Source: CAZIDL01 sp964537825 (lineage in GTDB: Bacteria > Bacteroidota > Bacteroidia > Flavobacteriales_D > CAYVSK01). Taken from it: DNA of 47,655 nt. The position numbers and the translations under genes were made by a program. The number at the start of each line of letters is the position of its first letter. Position 1 is the stretch's first letter. Below are positions 21,974 to 30,779 of this stretch, piece by piece. The stretch is from the NCBI GenBank assembly GCA_964537825.1, contig CAZIDL010000012.1, forward strand, positions 1 to 47,655, given 5' to 3'. The notes below the pieces were generated by a model. The model searched no databases. It had not been told where the DNA came from and saw nothing but the letters and a program-made list of their open reading frames with translations.

Positions 21974-24001
21974 ATGTACGGCCTGCGATCCCCTTTGATC
22001 CCTGTTGTGTTGTCCTATTCCTGTGGGATCTGCATTGGCATGGGGAGTCAACCGGGATCCTTTCCTGTAACCGCCGTGATGCTCCTTTGTCTACTCGGGG
22101 TTCTCTACCATTTGGTCCGGCCGCTTCCTTATTCGTATCGACAGATCCCTGCGCTCTTTTTTCTCGGAGCATGGGTCGCGTTCGGGATGCTCAACGGTGA
22201 TCTGAGACAGTTCCAACAAAAAGAACGGTCGGAAGGAACAGCTTCATTGCAAGAGCCCTGCGAACTCAAGGTCCTGGAGTATTTTGGCAAAGGAGGGAAT
22301 TATCTCCGCTACAGGGCAAAAGCTGTAGTTGCTGAAAGGCAGATCTTGCTGCGGATCCGCTTCAATAGCATGCAAGGGGCTCCGTTACCAGGTGATCACC
22401 TTATCAGTAAGGGGCATCCCGAGCGTATCAATGAAGCGAAGGGGCCAGCAGCTTTCAACCGGCAGGCATTCTATGAGGAGCGTCGGATCCGTTATGAGCT
22501 AAAGCTTGGCGGGCAAAATTATACGCGCATCCAGGAGAAAGTGGGATGGGTAAAGGATCCCTGGACACGAGCCCTCCGCTTGCGCGAAAAGCTTTTTCGT
22601 AAGCTGCGGGAAGCGACCCCATTGCAGGGAAAGGCGCTTGCGGTCGCAAGTGCCCTTTGGCTCGGTCGGAAGAGCGATATGCCGGACGCCTTGAGGGAAG
22701 ATTATGCCGATGCAGGGGGGATGCACGTTCTTGCGGTATCGGGGCTTCACGTAGGGATCGTGTATTTGATGTTGCTCTGGATGAGCTATCCCTTGAGGCG
22801 GTCCAGATGGGGAAAGCGCTTGCGCCCTTTTGGGATACTGATCCTCCTTTGGGGATATGCGTTACTGACCGGGTGGAGTGCCTCCGTAGTACGTGCGGTC
22901 CTTATGTTCTCGCTCTATACCTTGGGGGAGCATCTCGAGCGTCCGCCCCCTTTAGGGAATGCGATCGCAGGTAGTGCCCTTCTGGTCCTGCTCTTCGACC
23001 CTTCCATGATACGTGACATCGGTTTCCTGCTCTCCTATGCTGCCGTGATATCGATCATCACGCTCTACCCTTGGATCGAGGGCCTCTTCCGGCCTCGTTG
23101 GAAATTCTTTCGATGGTTATGGTCGCTTTTGGCCGTTTCAGCTGCAGCACAATTAGGTGTTCTTCCGATCGTGCTCTTCGTGTTCGGAAAGTTCCCCCTA
23201 TGGTTCGGGATCACGAACCCGCTCTTACTTCCTCTTGCTACACTCGCTCTTTACGCTGGACTGTTCACGGGGCTTTCATTCTTATTTCCGGGCGGTCCTG
23301 AATGGGTTGGGGGTGGGGCGGACCTTCTCCTCCAAGGTATGAACGCATGGGTGGGATGGATCGCTTCATGGCCGGGTTCCGGTTATGAGATCGGCCCCAT
23401 TCCTTTTTATTCCAGTCTCATGTTGGGTGCAACTACTGCTTGCTTCATTCTTTGGCTTCACCGGAAGCTTTCTCATTTATCCCTGCAGGGGATCATTTCG
23501 GCCTTACTGCTATTGTTGCTCCATCAAGCCCATCAGGTTGAAGAAAGCAAGGCCTTGATCCAGCATTGGGGAAGGGATCCACCCGTAACTGCTTTGCGAA
23601 AAGGGGAGGGGGTGTTGCTGCTATCCCCGGATAGCCTCAAAGGATATCGGAAAAGGAAATTGATGGAATTTTGGCGTTCCAAGGGGGTTGAGCGGATCCG
23701 TCCGTTATTGTTCGGCAAGGGGGGAAGGAGTGCGGCCCTTCGGACAGATGCCTTTTCGATCCTTTATTGGAATGGCCCCGTGCGTATTCCGGAAAAAGCA
23801 GTGCCTCGTGAGGGATTGGATCTCTTTTTGATCGGCTCGAATGCCCCTTCCCCAAGGCAGGCCTCCGATCTTTTGATGGATGCATCCCATTGGATATCGC
23901 TAAAGGATGCAGAAGAGAAGGTATGGGAGCAGGCCGCCCGGAAGAGGGGAAAGGAACTCCATGATCTGCCGGAGGAAGGGGCTTATATTGCTTCACTTTG
24001 A
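21974..24001 (+). CDS. ComEC/Rec2-family DNA-uptake channel protein
   Basis: The 675-residue membrane protein shows the ComEC pattern: N-terminal helices (SPLIPVVLSYSCGICIGMG), a soluble OB-like DUF4131 domain (about 80-190), then the Competence domain with HVLAVSGLHVGIVYLMLL and many helices to about 520. It ends in a soluble tail without the metallo-beta-lactamase domain seen in Firmicute ComEC, as in other Bacteroidota. It would move single-stranded DNA across the inner membrane. No earlier ATG is possible because a stop at 21956-21958 closes the frame. argB starts 13 nt after its stop. Confidence 0.9.
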   Translation: MYGLRSPLIPVVLSYSCGICIGMGSQPGSFPVTAVMLLCLLGVLYHLVRPLPYSYRQIPALFFLGAWVAFGMLNGDLRQFQQKERSEGTASLQEPCELKVLEYFGKGGNYLRYRAKAVVAERQILLRIRFNSMQGAPLPGDHLISKGHPERINEAKGPAAFNRQAFYEERRIRYELKLGGQNYTRIQEKVGWVKDPWTRALRLREKLFRKLREATPLQGKALAVASALWLGRKSDMPDALREDYADAGGMHVLAVSGLHVGIVYLMLLWMSYPLRRSRWGKRLRPFGILILLWGYALLTGWSASVVRAVLMFSLYTLGEHLERPPPLGNAIAGSALLVLLFDPSMIRDIGFLLSYAAVISIITLYPWIEGLFRPRWKFFRWLWSLLAVSAAAQLGVLPIVLFVFGKFPLWFGITNPLLLPLATLALYAGLFTGLSFLFPGGPEWVGGGADLLLQGMNAWVGWIASWPGSGYEIGPIPFYSSLMLGATTACFILWLHRKLSHLSLQGIISALLLLLLHQAHQVEESKALIQHWGRDPPVTALRKGEGVLLLSPDSLKGYRKRKLMEFWRSKGVERIRPLLFGKGGRSAALRTDAFSILYWNGPVRIPEKAVPREGLDLFLIGSNAPSPRQASDLLMDASHWISLKDAEEKVWEQAARKRGKELHDLPEEGAYIASL

Positions 24002-24009
24002 TACCTTCG
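24002..24009 (+). promoter_or_regulatory. -7-like box 4 nt from the argB ATG
   Basis: TACCTTCG begins one base after the comEC stop codon and is separated from ATG 24014 by ACGC. It suggests that argBDCJ has its own leaderless promoter as well as read-through from comEC. Confidence 0.45.
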
Positions 24010-24013
24010 ACGC

Positions 24014-24901
24014 ATGGACCTCGGGGATAAGATCGATGACCACGGACTTCCAGACCGCCTGGATGAGGACCGGCTAAAAGCGCTTCAAGGGTCGACCCTC
24101 GTTATCAAATACGGGGGGAACGCGATGAAGGATCCGGTCCTGAAGCGCGGGCTTATGGAGGAAGTTGCACTTCTCAGGAAGGCCGGGGCCTTTCCTCTCC
24201 TGGTCCACGGAGGGGGACCATTCATCCAAAGATTGCTCGATGAAGTAGGGATCCGTTCGGATTTTCACGGTGGCCATCGTCGCACCACTTCTGAAGCGAT
24301 GAAATACGTGGAAATGGCTTTGAAAGGCGAGGTGAACGGGGATCTGGTAGAAGAGCTCCTGCGTTCGGGGGCTAAAGGGATCGGATTGTCCGGAAAGGAC
24401 GGGGGAATGGTCAGCGCTGTTCAGCGCTATGTAAAAGAAGGGGAAGGGAAAGAGGCAGTGGATCTTGGTCATGTTGGTGATGTGAAAAAAGTGGACCCAA
24501 CCCTTCTCGGCTTCCTTCTGGAAAAAGGGTATATACCGGTTTTGGCGCCTATTGCATCGGGACCGGGTTCAAAAAGCTATAATGTCAATGCGGACATGTT
24601 CGCAGGTCATATAGCTGGTGCCCTTCAGGCATCAGTCTTTCTCGTTCTGACCGATGTGGACGGCCTGATGAAGGATAAGAACGACCCTGCTAGTTTGATC
24701 GCTGAGCTCAGCCTTGAAGAGAGCCGGGCCCTCTACGGCAGTTCCATTCAAGGAGGCATGATCCCTAAGATGGAGGCTTGTGAGGTGTCATTGCAAAAAG
24801 GCGTACAAAATGCCCGGATCGTGAACGGGACCCGTAAGCAAGTGATCCTTCGAGAACTGGCGACCAACGAACGCAGTGGAACCCGGATCCATAGTTCATG
24901 A
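24014..24901 (+). CDS. argB: Acetylglutamate kinase
   Basis: The 295-residue enzyme phosphorylates N-acetylglutamate, the second step of ornithine synthesis. Signatures are VIKYGGNAM with the catalytic Lys, LVHGGGPFIQ, GLSGKDGG, YNVNADMFAGHIAGAL and VLTDVDGL. I see no N-terminal extension of the kind linked with arginine feedback inhibition beyond about 25 residues before the first strand, so control by arginine cannot be judged from sequence. It overlaps argD by ATGA (24898-24901). Confidence 0.95.
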   Translation: MDLGDKIDDHGLPDRLDEDRLKALQGSTLVIKYGGNAMKDPVLKRGLMEEVALLRKAGAFPLLVHGGGPFIQRLLDEVGIRSDFHGGHRRTTSEAMKYVEMALKGEVNGDLVEELLRSGAKGIGLSGKDGGMVSAVQRYVKEGEGKEAVDLGHVGDVKKVDPTLLGFLLEKGYIPVLAPIASGPGSKSYNVNADMFAGHIAGALQASVFLVLTDVDGLMKDKNDPASLIAELSLEESRALYGSSIQGGMIPKMEACEVSLQKGVQNARIVNGTRKQVILRELATNERSGTRIHSS

Positions 24902-26097
24902 AAGAAGCTTACGACCCCCTGTATGCTCAGGATATCGATCAGGCACATTACCTGCCGGTATATGCCCGCCATTCGATCACCTTTCTCGATGGAAAGGGTG
25001 CGCAAGTCCGCGATGTTCATGGAAAAACCTATATCGATGCACTGGCCGGTGTAGCGGTCAACAGTCTAGGCCATTGCCACCCCCGGGTTGTGAACGCGAT
25101 CAAGGAGCAGTCGGAAAAACTGCTCCACGTTTCCAATTTTTACGTAACCCCCCAACAAGCGCAGCTGACGCAAAAGCTGACCGAACTTTCAGGGCTCGAT
25201 CGTGCCTTTTTCAGCAATTCGGGAACTGAAGCAGTAGAGGCAGGTATCAAGGCGGCCCGGGCATACGGTAATCAGTCTGGAAAAGGGGGGCGGATCATTA
25301 CGTTCGAAGGCTGTTTTCACGGTCGCTCACTCGCTACGATCGCCACTGGTAAAAAAGCGTATCAGGAAGGGTTCGAGCCTATTCCAGAGGGGTTCCAACA
25401 AGTCCCCTTCAACGATATCGATGCACTAAAAGCTGCGGTCGATGAGCAGACTTGTGCCGTACTGATCGAACCGGTGCAAGGAGAGGGGGGCGTTCGGGTC
25501 GCTGATCGTTCTTTCATGGAGGAACTTCGGAACCTGTGTGATGAAAAGGGGCTCCTCCTCATCTTCGACGAGGTGCAGTGCGGTATGGGGCGGACCGGAT
25601 CTCTTTTCGCTTTTGAGAATTACGGAGTGAAACCGGATATCCTTGCTTTGGCCAAAGCATTGGGGGGTGGGGTCCCCATCGGAGCAACGCTCTTTAGCGA
25701 AGATGCCGCGAAAGCTCTCGGTCCTGGTAAGCACGGCTCCACCTTCGGAGGGAATCCATTGGCATGTGCTGCGGCCCTTGCAACCCTGGGGACGATCGAG
25801 GAGGAAAAGTTATCAGAAAGAGCTGATCGTTCAGGAGAGCGCGCGTTCGCTCGCTTGAAGGATCTGCAGGGAAAGATGGATGCGATCGTTGACGTAAGGG
25901 GTGTGGGGCTCATGATCGGCGTGGAACTAAAGAGCAATGCACGCGATGTCCTGGGGCATATGATCGAAAGAGGAGTGCTCGGGAACGTAACGGGTGGTGA
26001 GGTCCTCCGCCTCGTTCCACCTTTGGTGATAACGGACCAGGAACTGGATCGTGTGCTGGAGGTAATGGAAGAGGCTATCGCTGAAGTTCACGCTTAA
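24898..26097 (+). CDS. argD: Acetylornithine aminotransferase
   Basis: The 399-residue PLP enzyme converts N-acetylglutamate semialdehyde to N-acetylornithine. Class III aminotransferase features are present: GVAVNSLGHCHPRVV, FSNSGTEAVEAGIKAAR, FEGCFHGRSLATI, LIEPVQGEGGV, FDEVQCGMGRTG and the PLP lysine in LALAKALGGGVPIGA, followed by HGSTFGGNPLACAAALA. It is translationally coupled to argB and lies 11 nt before argC. A role with succinylornithine cannot be excluded by motif alone, but argJ next door fits the acetyl route. Confidence 0.94.
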   Translation: MKEAYDPLYAQDIDQAHYLPVYARHSITFLDGKGAQVRDVHGKTYIDALAGVAVNSLGHCHPRVVNAIKEQSEKLLHVSNFYVTPQQAQLTQKLTELSGLDRAFFSNSGTEAVEAGIKAARAYGNQSGKGGRIITFEGCFHGRSLATIATGKKAYQEGFEPIPEGFQQVPFNDIDALKAAVDEQTCAVLIEPVQGEGGVRVADRSFMEELRNLCDEKGLLLIFDEVQCGMGRTGSLFAFENYGVKPDILALAKALGGGVPIGATLFSEDAAKALGPGKHGSTFGGNPLACAAALATLGTIEEEKLSERADRSGERAFARLKDLQGKMDAIVDVRGVGLMIGVELKSNARDVLGHMIERGVLGNVTGGEVLRLVPPLVITDQELDRVLEVMEEAIAEVHA

Positions 26098-26108
26098 TTG
26101 GAGTAGCT

Positions 26109-27152
26109 ATGGGTAAAGAAAAGCTCAAGGTCGGTATCATCGGAGGTACGGGTTATACAGGTATGGAGCTTATCCGGATCCTGGACGGTCACCCTGGCGC
26201 TGAGGTGCAGCTTATAACCTCTGAGAGCCAGAGTGGCGAAAGGGTGGAAGCGGTCCATTCTCAGTTCAAAGGAAGGATCGACCTGGAATTCCGAACAAAG
26301 GATGCGGTGGACCAGTACGACCTGGATGTCGTTTTCCTTGGCCTTCCTCATGGAGTTTCGATGGATTTCGTCAAGGAATACGGGGCAGAGGGCATGCGGA
26401 TCATCGATCTCTCTGGGGATTTCCGACTCGACGATCCGGATGTTTATCTCGATTGGTACGGCCGCTCGCACAACGATCCGGATCGCTTGAAGGAAGCCGT
26501 CTACGGGCTTCCTGAGCTTTTTGGTGAGGAGATCCGGGACGCTCATCTTATCGGAAACCCGGGCTGTTATCCGACGGCCTCTATCCTCCCCCTGGCGCCG
26601 CTCTACCGTGCTGGATTGATCGAACCCGATGCGACGATCGTTGATGCTAAATCCGGAGTGACCGGGGCAGGAGCTAAAGCCAAACCGAACACGCATTTTC
26701 CCAATGTGAACGACAACTTTTCGGTCTACGGTCTGAAAGAACACCGGCACACCCCTGAGATACAAAATGCCCTAAAGCGTGTTGCTCATAGGGATATTGA
26801 ACTCCTTTTCACCCCTCATCTATTGCCAGTGGACCGTGGCATCCTGACAACGAGCTATTCCAAGTCGAAAGTGGATGTGAATGAAAAGGAATTGCTGGAG
26901 CATTTACAACACTATTACGACGAGGCACCCTTTGTTAGGATCGTTCAGGAGCCCCCTCAACTCAAAGATGTGACAGGGTCCAATTATTGCAATGTCTTTG
27001 CGACCTACGATCCAAGGACCGGCCGCATCATTACGATCGCCGTGATCGATAATCTGGTGAAAGGGGCTGCAGGACAGGCGGTGCAGAACATGAACCTGAT
27101 CTTCGGAATGGATGAGCAGGAAGGGCTAGCCCATTTGCCGCTCATTCCTTGA
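26109..27152 (+). CDS. argC: N-acetyl-gamma-glutamyl-phosphate reductase
   Basis: This 347-residue NADP-dependent reductase has the Rossmann motif GIIGGTGYTGMEL (9-21), the catalytic Cys153 in GNPGCYPTA and the HTPEI loop, with VTGAGAKAK and HLLPVDRGIL following. It reduces the phosphate made by ArgB to the semialdehyde used by ArgD. Length and motifs are those of type 1 ArgC. It lies 15 nt before argJ. Confidence 0.95.
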   Translation: MGKEKLKVGIIGGTGYTGMELIRILDGHPGAEVQLITSESQSGERVEAVHSQFKGRIDLEFRTKDAVDQYDLDVVFLGLPHGVSMDFVKEYGAEGMRIIDLSGDFRLDDPDVYLDWYGRSHNDPDRLKEAVYGLPELFGEEIRDAHLIGNPGCYPTASILPLAPLYRAGLIEPDATIVDAKSGVTGAGAKAKPNTHFPNVNDNFSVYGLKEHRHTPEIQNALKRVAHRDIELLFTPHLLPVDRGILTTSYSKSKVDVNEKELLEHLQHYYDEAPFVRIVQEPPQLKDVTGSNYCNVFATYDPRTGRIITIAVIDNLVKGAAGQAVQNMNLIFGMDEQEGLAHLPLIP

Positions 27153-27167
27153 ACCCTAAGCGCGATC

Positions 27168-28391
27168 ATGGATGAAAACTTGGTGAACAACCTGGTCAGT
27201 GTTAAGGGCATTACTTGCTGGGGTGCCCATACTGGAGTCAAGACCAAAAGACGGGATCTCGGCATCATTTATTCAGAAGTTCCCGCAAGGGTGTCGGGGG
27301 TCTTTACACGGAACCGCGTTGTAGCTGAACCCATCAAGATCTGTCGGGAGACCGTAAAGAATGGTAAAGCCCAATGCATCGTGATCAACTCCGGTAATGC
27401 CAATGCTTGTACGGGTGAACAAGGGCGTCAGGGCGCCGAGGCCATGATATCGGCCGCTGCGGATGAGCTCAGGATCGACCGTTCCCTTGTGCAGATCGCT
27501 TCGACGGGGATCATCGGACGGCGCTTTCCTACGGAAAAAGTGGTCGAGGGGATCCGGGCCAACATGAGTAAATTATCGAACCGGCAGATGGCCGGGTCGC
27601 TCTGTGCCAATGCCATCCTGACGACCGACACCTTCTCAAAAGAAGGGCATAACAGCTTTGAAGTCGGAGGGAAGGAGGTGAACATGGCAGGTATCGCCAA
27701 AGGGTCGGGTATGATCCATCCCAACATGGGTACCATGTTATCCTTCATCGTCTGCGACATCGATATTGACCACGAGTTGCTTGACCGCACCTTCAAGGCC
27801 ATCGTGAACGACAGTTTCAATATGATCACGGTGGACGGCGATACCTCCACGAACGATGAGGTGTTGATCCTTTGTAATGGAATGGCGGGGAACCCGAAGA
27901 TCACGAGCGAGGAGGATGAGGGATTTGAGCGTTTCAAGGAGCAGCTGCGGGGGCTATGCCAGCACTTGGCCAAGCTGATCGTCTCCGATGGAGAAGGTGC
28001 GACCAAGATGATCGAGTACAAGGTGAGCCACGCGCAGGACAAGGATGATGCGCGGCGGGTCGTTCACACGGTATCGAACTCATCTTTGGTAAAAACAGCT
28101 GTTTATGGGCAGGACCCGAATTGGGGACGTATCATAGCGGCTGCAGGACGTGCTGGTGCTGAGCTCGAGCCGGAGAAGGTGGATCTTTTCATCGGATCTG
28201 ACCGCGAAATGCTTCAGGTCCTTAAAGAAGGGCGCCCTACCGATCAAGACCTGGATGAGATCGCTCGGCTTTTCAAGGATCCGCACGTACGTATACATAT
28301 CGACCTCAACCTCGGCAATGCCGTTGCCATCGGATGGGGAGCGGACCTGACGGAGGAGTATGTGCGCTTCAATTCGGAGTACACGACTTGA
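27168..28391 (+). CDS. argJ: Glutamate N-acetyltransferase / ornithine acetyltransferase
   Basis: The 407-residue protein moves the acetyl group from N-acetylornithine back to glutamate, making the arginine pathway cyclic. It shows the oxyanion pair in ASTGIIG (111-117), the self-cleavage and nucleophile Thr189 in KGSGMIHPNMGTMLSF, TVDGDTSTND and the C-terminal DLNLGNAVAIGWGADLTEEYV. As in the family, it should split into alpha and beta chains before T189. Whether it also uses acetyl-CoA cannot be told by motif; no argA or argE is in the window. Confidence 0.95.
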   Translation: MDENLVNNLVSVKGITCWGAHTGVKTKRRDLGIIYSEVPARVSGVFTRNRVVAEPIKICRETVKNGKAQCIVINSGNANACTGEQGRQGAEAMISAAADELRIDRSLVQIASTGIIGRRFPTEKVVEGIRANMSKLSNRQMAGSLCANAILTTDTFSKEGHNSFEVGGKEVNMAGIAKGSGMIHPNMGTMLSFIVCDIDIDHELLDRTFKAIVNDSFNMITVDGDTSTNDEVLILCNGMAGNPKITSEEDEGFERFKEQLRGLCQHLAKLIVSDGEGATKMIEYKVSHAQDKDDARRVVHTVSNSSLVKTAVYGQDPNWGRIIAAAGRAGAELEPEKVDLFIGSDREMLQVLKEGRPTDQDLDEIARLFKDPHVRIHIDLNLGNAVAIGWGADLTEEYVRFNSEYTT

Positions 28392-28670
28392 GAGCTTCCT
28401 TAACTCGAGGTCGCCTAATTCCTTTTTTCCTCCAAGGCCGAAGGCATCTGGGCTTTGTAGCCAAAATGGAAGTGCGATGCATACCCATAGCCCCCGAAAG
28501 GGGCGGAGATCATCGAAAGATGGTGTCCCTTTCATACCCTCTAAGGGTTTGGGGTCGAATTCAACCGGGTCTTGAGACAGATCCTGACCTTTCTCGATCC
28601 AAACGACCCAAAGGAAAGTCCCTCCGGCAAGCCAATGGATCCCTTACCTTCAAGGAGCGATCCTTTTAAG
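28392..28670 (+). other. Intergenic stretch between argJ and a lipoprotein gene
   Basis: No gene is seen here. It holds a CCCC-GAAA-GGGG tetraloop hairpin near 28490-28503 and a short inverted repeat ACCCT/AGGGT near 28538-28550. Neither is followed by a run of T, so no terminator is called. Confidence 0.4.
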
Positions 28671-29399
28671 ATGCGCACCCCATCCTTCATAAAAGCGCTC
28701 GTCCTGCCCCCCCTTCTCCTGTTTTCCGCATGCAATTCAGGAGAAAAGGAGGGAGGAGCCGATAGAGGAAAAGAACGGAGTGATCCTGTTCGGAGGACTG
28801 CGGATAAAAAGAACAGGAGTTCCAGAAAAGCGGGAGATGATACCTCGATGAGCGAAAAAGGGGTGAAAGATCGGGGAAGGCCCATCGGACCCTTCCGCGC
28901 TCTCACGGATACCTTGGCCGCGGAAGGATGGTGTGCGGATACTGCCCGGATGATCGAAAAGGAGCTCTACCCGGGATATGCCGAGGCAGCGATCCGAAGA
29001 TTCGGCGGACGCCCTTTTTATCGCCTGGAACCCGAGAGCACGCGGGTCTTATCTGGTATGGGGCATCGGGAGGACGGCGATGAAGATCAGCTAGAGGTCT
29101 TTCAGGAGGCTGAGGAAGTTTGGGGATATTTTTATCGCCTGGATAGCGCAAGAACGATGATCACCGACGGAGCGATCGAGCAATGGAAATTCGAAAGTAA
29201 GAAGCAGGTCCAAAAGGCATTGCAAAGCTTAAGGGAGGTGGAGCATCGTCCTTTTTTCAATACCGAGCCCTATTATCATCCCATCGCTTGTTACCTCTTT
29301 ATATTTCATGCCCGCTCCATGGGGTTCAGCCATGAGCAGGAGCTCTATTATGAACGTTTTCAAAGGATGATGAAGGAGTCGGGAGTGACCTGCCCATGA
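28671..29399 (+). CDS. Lipoprotein of unknown function
   Basis: The 242-residue product begins MRTPSFIKALVLPPLLLFSAC, a clear lipoprotein signal with Cys21. A charged, Gly/Lys/Asp-rich linker of about 50 residues precedes a helical domain (EEVWGYFYRLDSARTMITDGAIEQWKF, FIFHARSMGFSHEQELYYERFQRMM). No family is recognised. An upstream in-frame ATG (28572) would add 33 residues ahead of the signal and is rejected. It stands alone after the arg operon and may be transcribed independently. Confidence 0.68.
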   Translation: MRTPSFIKALVLPPLLLFSACNSGEKEGGADRGKERSDPVRRTADKKNRSSRKAGDDTSMSEKGVKDRGRPIGPFRALTDTLAAEGWCADTARMIEKELYPGYAEAAIRRFGGRPFYRLEPESTRVLSGMGHREDGDEDQLEVFQEAEEVWGYFYRLDSARTMITDGAIEQWKFESKKQVQKALQSLREVEHRPFFNTEPYYHPIACYLFIFHARSMGFSHEQELYYERFQRMMKESGVTCP

Positions 29400-29580
29400 G
29401 CTCATCGAACGCTCCATCGTAGGGTAGGATCCAGGTTGGGTGATAAGGTGCTGCGCTACCAAGATGAGCGGCATGTGAAATTGCCAGAAACCCTAGGAAC
29501 TTCCTCCACGTCCCACTGTGAAAAAGAAACTTGTTCCGGGATCTGGTCAACAATTCTTCGATCCTTTAGTTTTAATAGCA

Positions 29581-29609
29581 GGTGGGAAAATCCCGCCGGC
29601 TTCGGTCGG
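29581..29609 (+). other. Overlapping stable RNA hairpins
   Basis: GGTGGGA (29581-29587) pairs with TCCCGCC (29591-29597) over an AAA loop, with one G-T wobble. Starting within it, CCGGC (29596-29600) pairs with GTCGG (29605-29609) over a TTCG tetraloop. The two share two bases, so they compete or shorten one another. No T tract follows directly. Confidence 0.4.
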
Positions 29610-29673
29610 AGGGTCATAAATTGCTTGGTCCATCGCCGGGGTTGATGTCGAACAAAATGAAAGGAGGTGTTAA

Positions 29674-29742
29674 ATGCACTGTTTATCAAGGAATTCAAGT
29701 TCATCAATGTTTAACCGCACGAAAATGAAGATCAACATCTGA
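29674..29742 (+). CDS. Candidate 22-residue peptide with a strong Shine-Dalgarno
   Basis: The frame encodes MHCLSRNSSSSMFNRTKMKINI. An unusually complete Shine-Dalgarno, AAAGGAGGTG, ends 4 nt before the ATG. Bacteroidota rarely rely on such sites, so its perfection here is notable, but the peptide has no recognised family and codon use cannot be judged on 22 codons. It may be a leader peptide or simply part of a structured RNA. Confidence 0.3.
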   Translation: MHCLSRNSSSSMFNRTKMKINI

Positions 29743-29816
29743 GAGACGGTGTCCTTCATTCCGTGCGAGTTCCTTTGATGGCGATTCCACGGAGCGCCAC
29801 AAAGGCACTTCGTCAG

Positions 29817-29858
29817 AAAAAGGGTCGCCCCGTGAGAGACCGGGAAGCGGCCCTTTTT
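29817..29858. terminator. Bidirectional intrinsic terminator
   Basis: AAAAAGGGTCGC (29817-29828) pairs with GCGGCCCTTTTT (29847-29858) with one G-T wobble, and the stem extends inward through CCCG/CGGG. A-tract and T-tract flank it, so it can work on either strand. It lies 8 nt before the MbnP-like promoter box. Confidence 0.75.
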
Positions 29859-29865
29859 CATTTCG

Positions 29866-29873
29866 TACCTTCG
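29866..29873 (+). promoter_or_regulatory. -7-like box 4 nt from the MbnP-like ATG
   Basis: TACCTTCG is separated from ATG 29878 by GGTT. It repeats the TACCTTCG boxes at argB and the tauE-like gene and predicts a near-leaderless mRNA. Confidence 0.45.
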
Positions 29874-29877
29874 GGTT

Positions 29878-30777
29878 ATGGGCCGTTTTAGAACGGAATT
29901 GCTTCTGGGCCGCATCGAGTTCTTGATCCCTTTGGTCATCGCTTCATGGGTGTTACAATCTTGTCGGAAAGAGGAGGGTTGTACCGATCCGGATGCATCG
30001 AATTACGAAGCTTCTGCTGAAGCGGACGACGGATCTTGCACCTACAAGCTGAAGGTCCGCTTCGATCATAAGGTGGGGGATGAGGAGCTTCGTTTCAACG
30101 ATAAGGATTATGTGAACGAAGCCGGGGAGACCTATCGGATCCATCGCCTTCGTTATTTGATATCGGATCTTGTACTTCATCGAGCTGGAAAGCCTGATAT
30201 CCATACCAGCGAACATCATCTGGTAAGGATCGCACCCAACAACAGCATCGAGTACGGGAACGATGCAACCAATCCCAGTTTTAGCTGGTCCCCCTCCATC
30301 GATGTTCCGGCGGGGGATTATACAGGGATCTCCTTTACGTTCGGTTTCGATAGCGAGGACAATGGATCCGGGGATCATCCAGATCTGAACCAGGCCAACT
30401 GGGGATGGCCTGATATGTTGGGTGGAGGTTATCACTACATGCAGTTCGAAGGGGAATACGATTCGAGCTCTACGAGCACACCTGTCTTTAATATGCATAT
30501 GGGGAAGGCTAGGGATACGAGCGGAGCGACTACGATCTACTTGAACAACCATTTCCATGTGGATCGGAACAAAGGGTTCACTTTGGATGAGACGGATCGG
30601 AACATTGAACTTCAAATGGACCTGGCCAAGTGGTTCACACCACCTCCGGCTTCCATGGAAAATGGCAACGGAGCTGTTTGGAGATTAAAGGAGCGACCGC
30701 GAGCGGTTATGCCCGACTACGATTCGCAGCGGACCTTGAACGCCAACGGCCGTGATGTATTCATGCTGAAGCCCTGA
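29878..30777 (+). CDS. MbnP-family copper-binding lipoprotein
   Basis: This 299-residue protein has a lipoprotein signal (WVLQSC, Cys29), then the calcium-loop-like segment GCTDPDASNYEASAEADDGSC common in Bacteroidota surface proteins, and a beta-rich domain. That domain (LRYLISDLVLH, NANWGWPDM-type segment NQANWGWPDMLGGGYHYMQFEG, then FNMHMGKA and NNHFHVDRNKGF) resembles MbnP, in which an enzyme-made kynurenine from Trp and two His bind copper. Candidate Trp residues lie in NWGWPDM and candidate ligands in HYMQF and HFHVD. The partner di-heme gene is 2 nt downstream. The lipidated form implies attachment to the outer membrane. Confidence 0.75.
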   Translation: MGRFRTELLLGRIEFLIPLVIASWVLQSCRKEEGCTDPDASNYEASAEADDGSCTYKLKVRFDHKVGDEELRFNDKDYVNEAGETYRIHRLRYLISDLVLHRAGKPDIHTSEHHLVRIAPNNSIEYGNDATNPSFSWSPSIDVPAGDYTGISFTFGFDSEDNGSGDHPDLNQANWGWPDMLGGGYHYMQFEGEYDSSSTSTPVFNMHMGKARDTSGATTIYLNNHFHVDRNKGFTLDETDRNIELQMDLAKWFTPPPASMENGNGAVWRLKERPRAVMPDYDSQRTLNANGRDVFMLKP

Positions 30778-30779
30778 CC

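Larger units (their letters stand above)
29400..29865 (+). other. Gene-poor stretch with RNA-like structure
   Basis: There is no ordinary gene between the lipoprotein stop and the MbnP-like start. Visible elements are two overlapping hairpins at 29581-29609, a perfect Shine-Dalgarno AAAGGAGGTG (29660-29669) before a 22-codon open frame (29674-29742), and a strong bidirectional terminator (29817-29858). The arrangement suggests a small transcribed unit, either a regulatory RNA or a short peptide mRNA. Confidence 0.45.

Noticed and set aside
28540..28580. Sequence resembling a tRNA T-loop (TCGAATTC) after argJ
   Set aside because: There are no matching acceptor, D or anticodon stems around it and no CCA, so it is not a tRNA.
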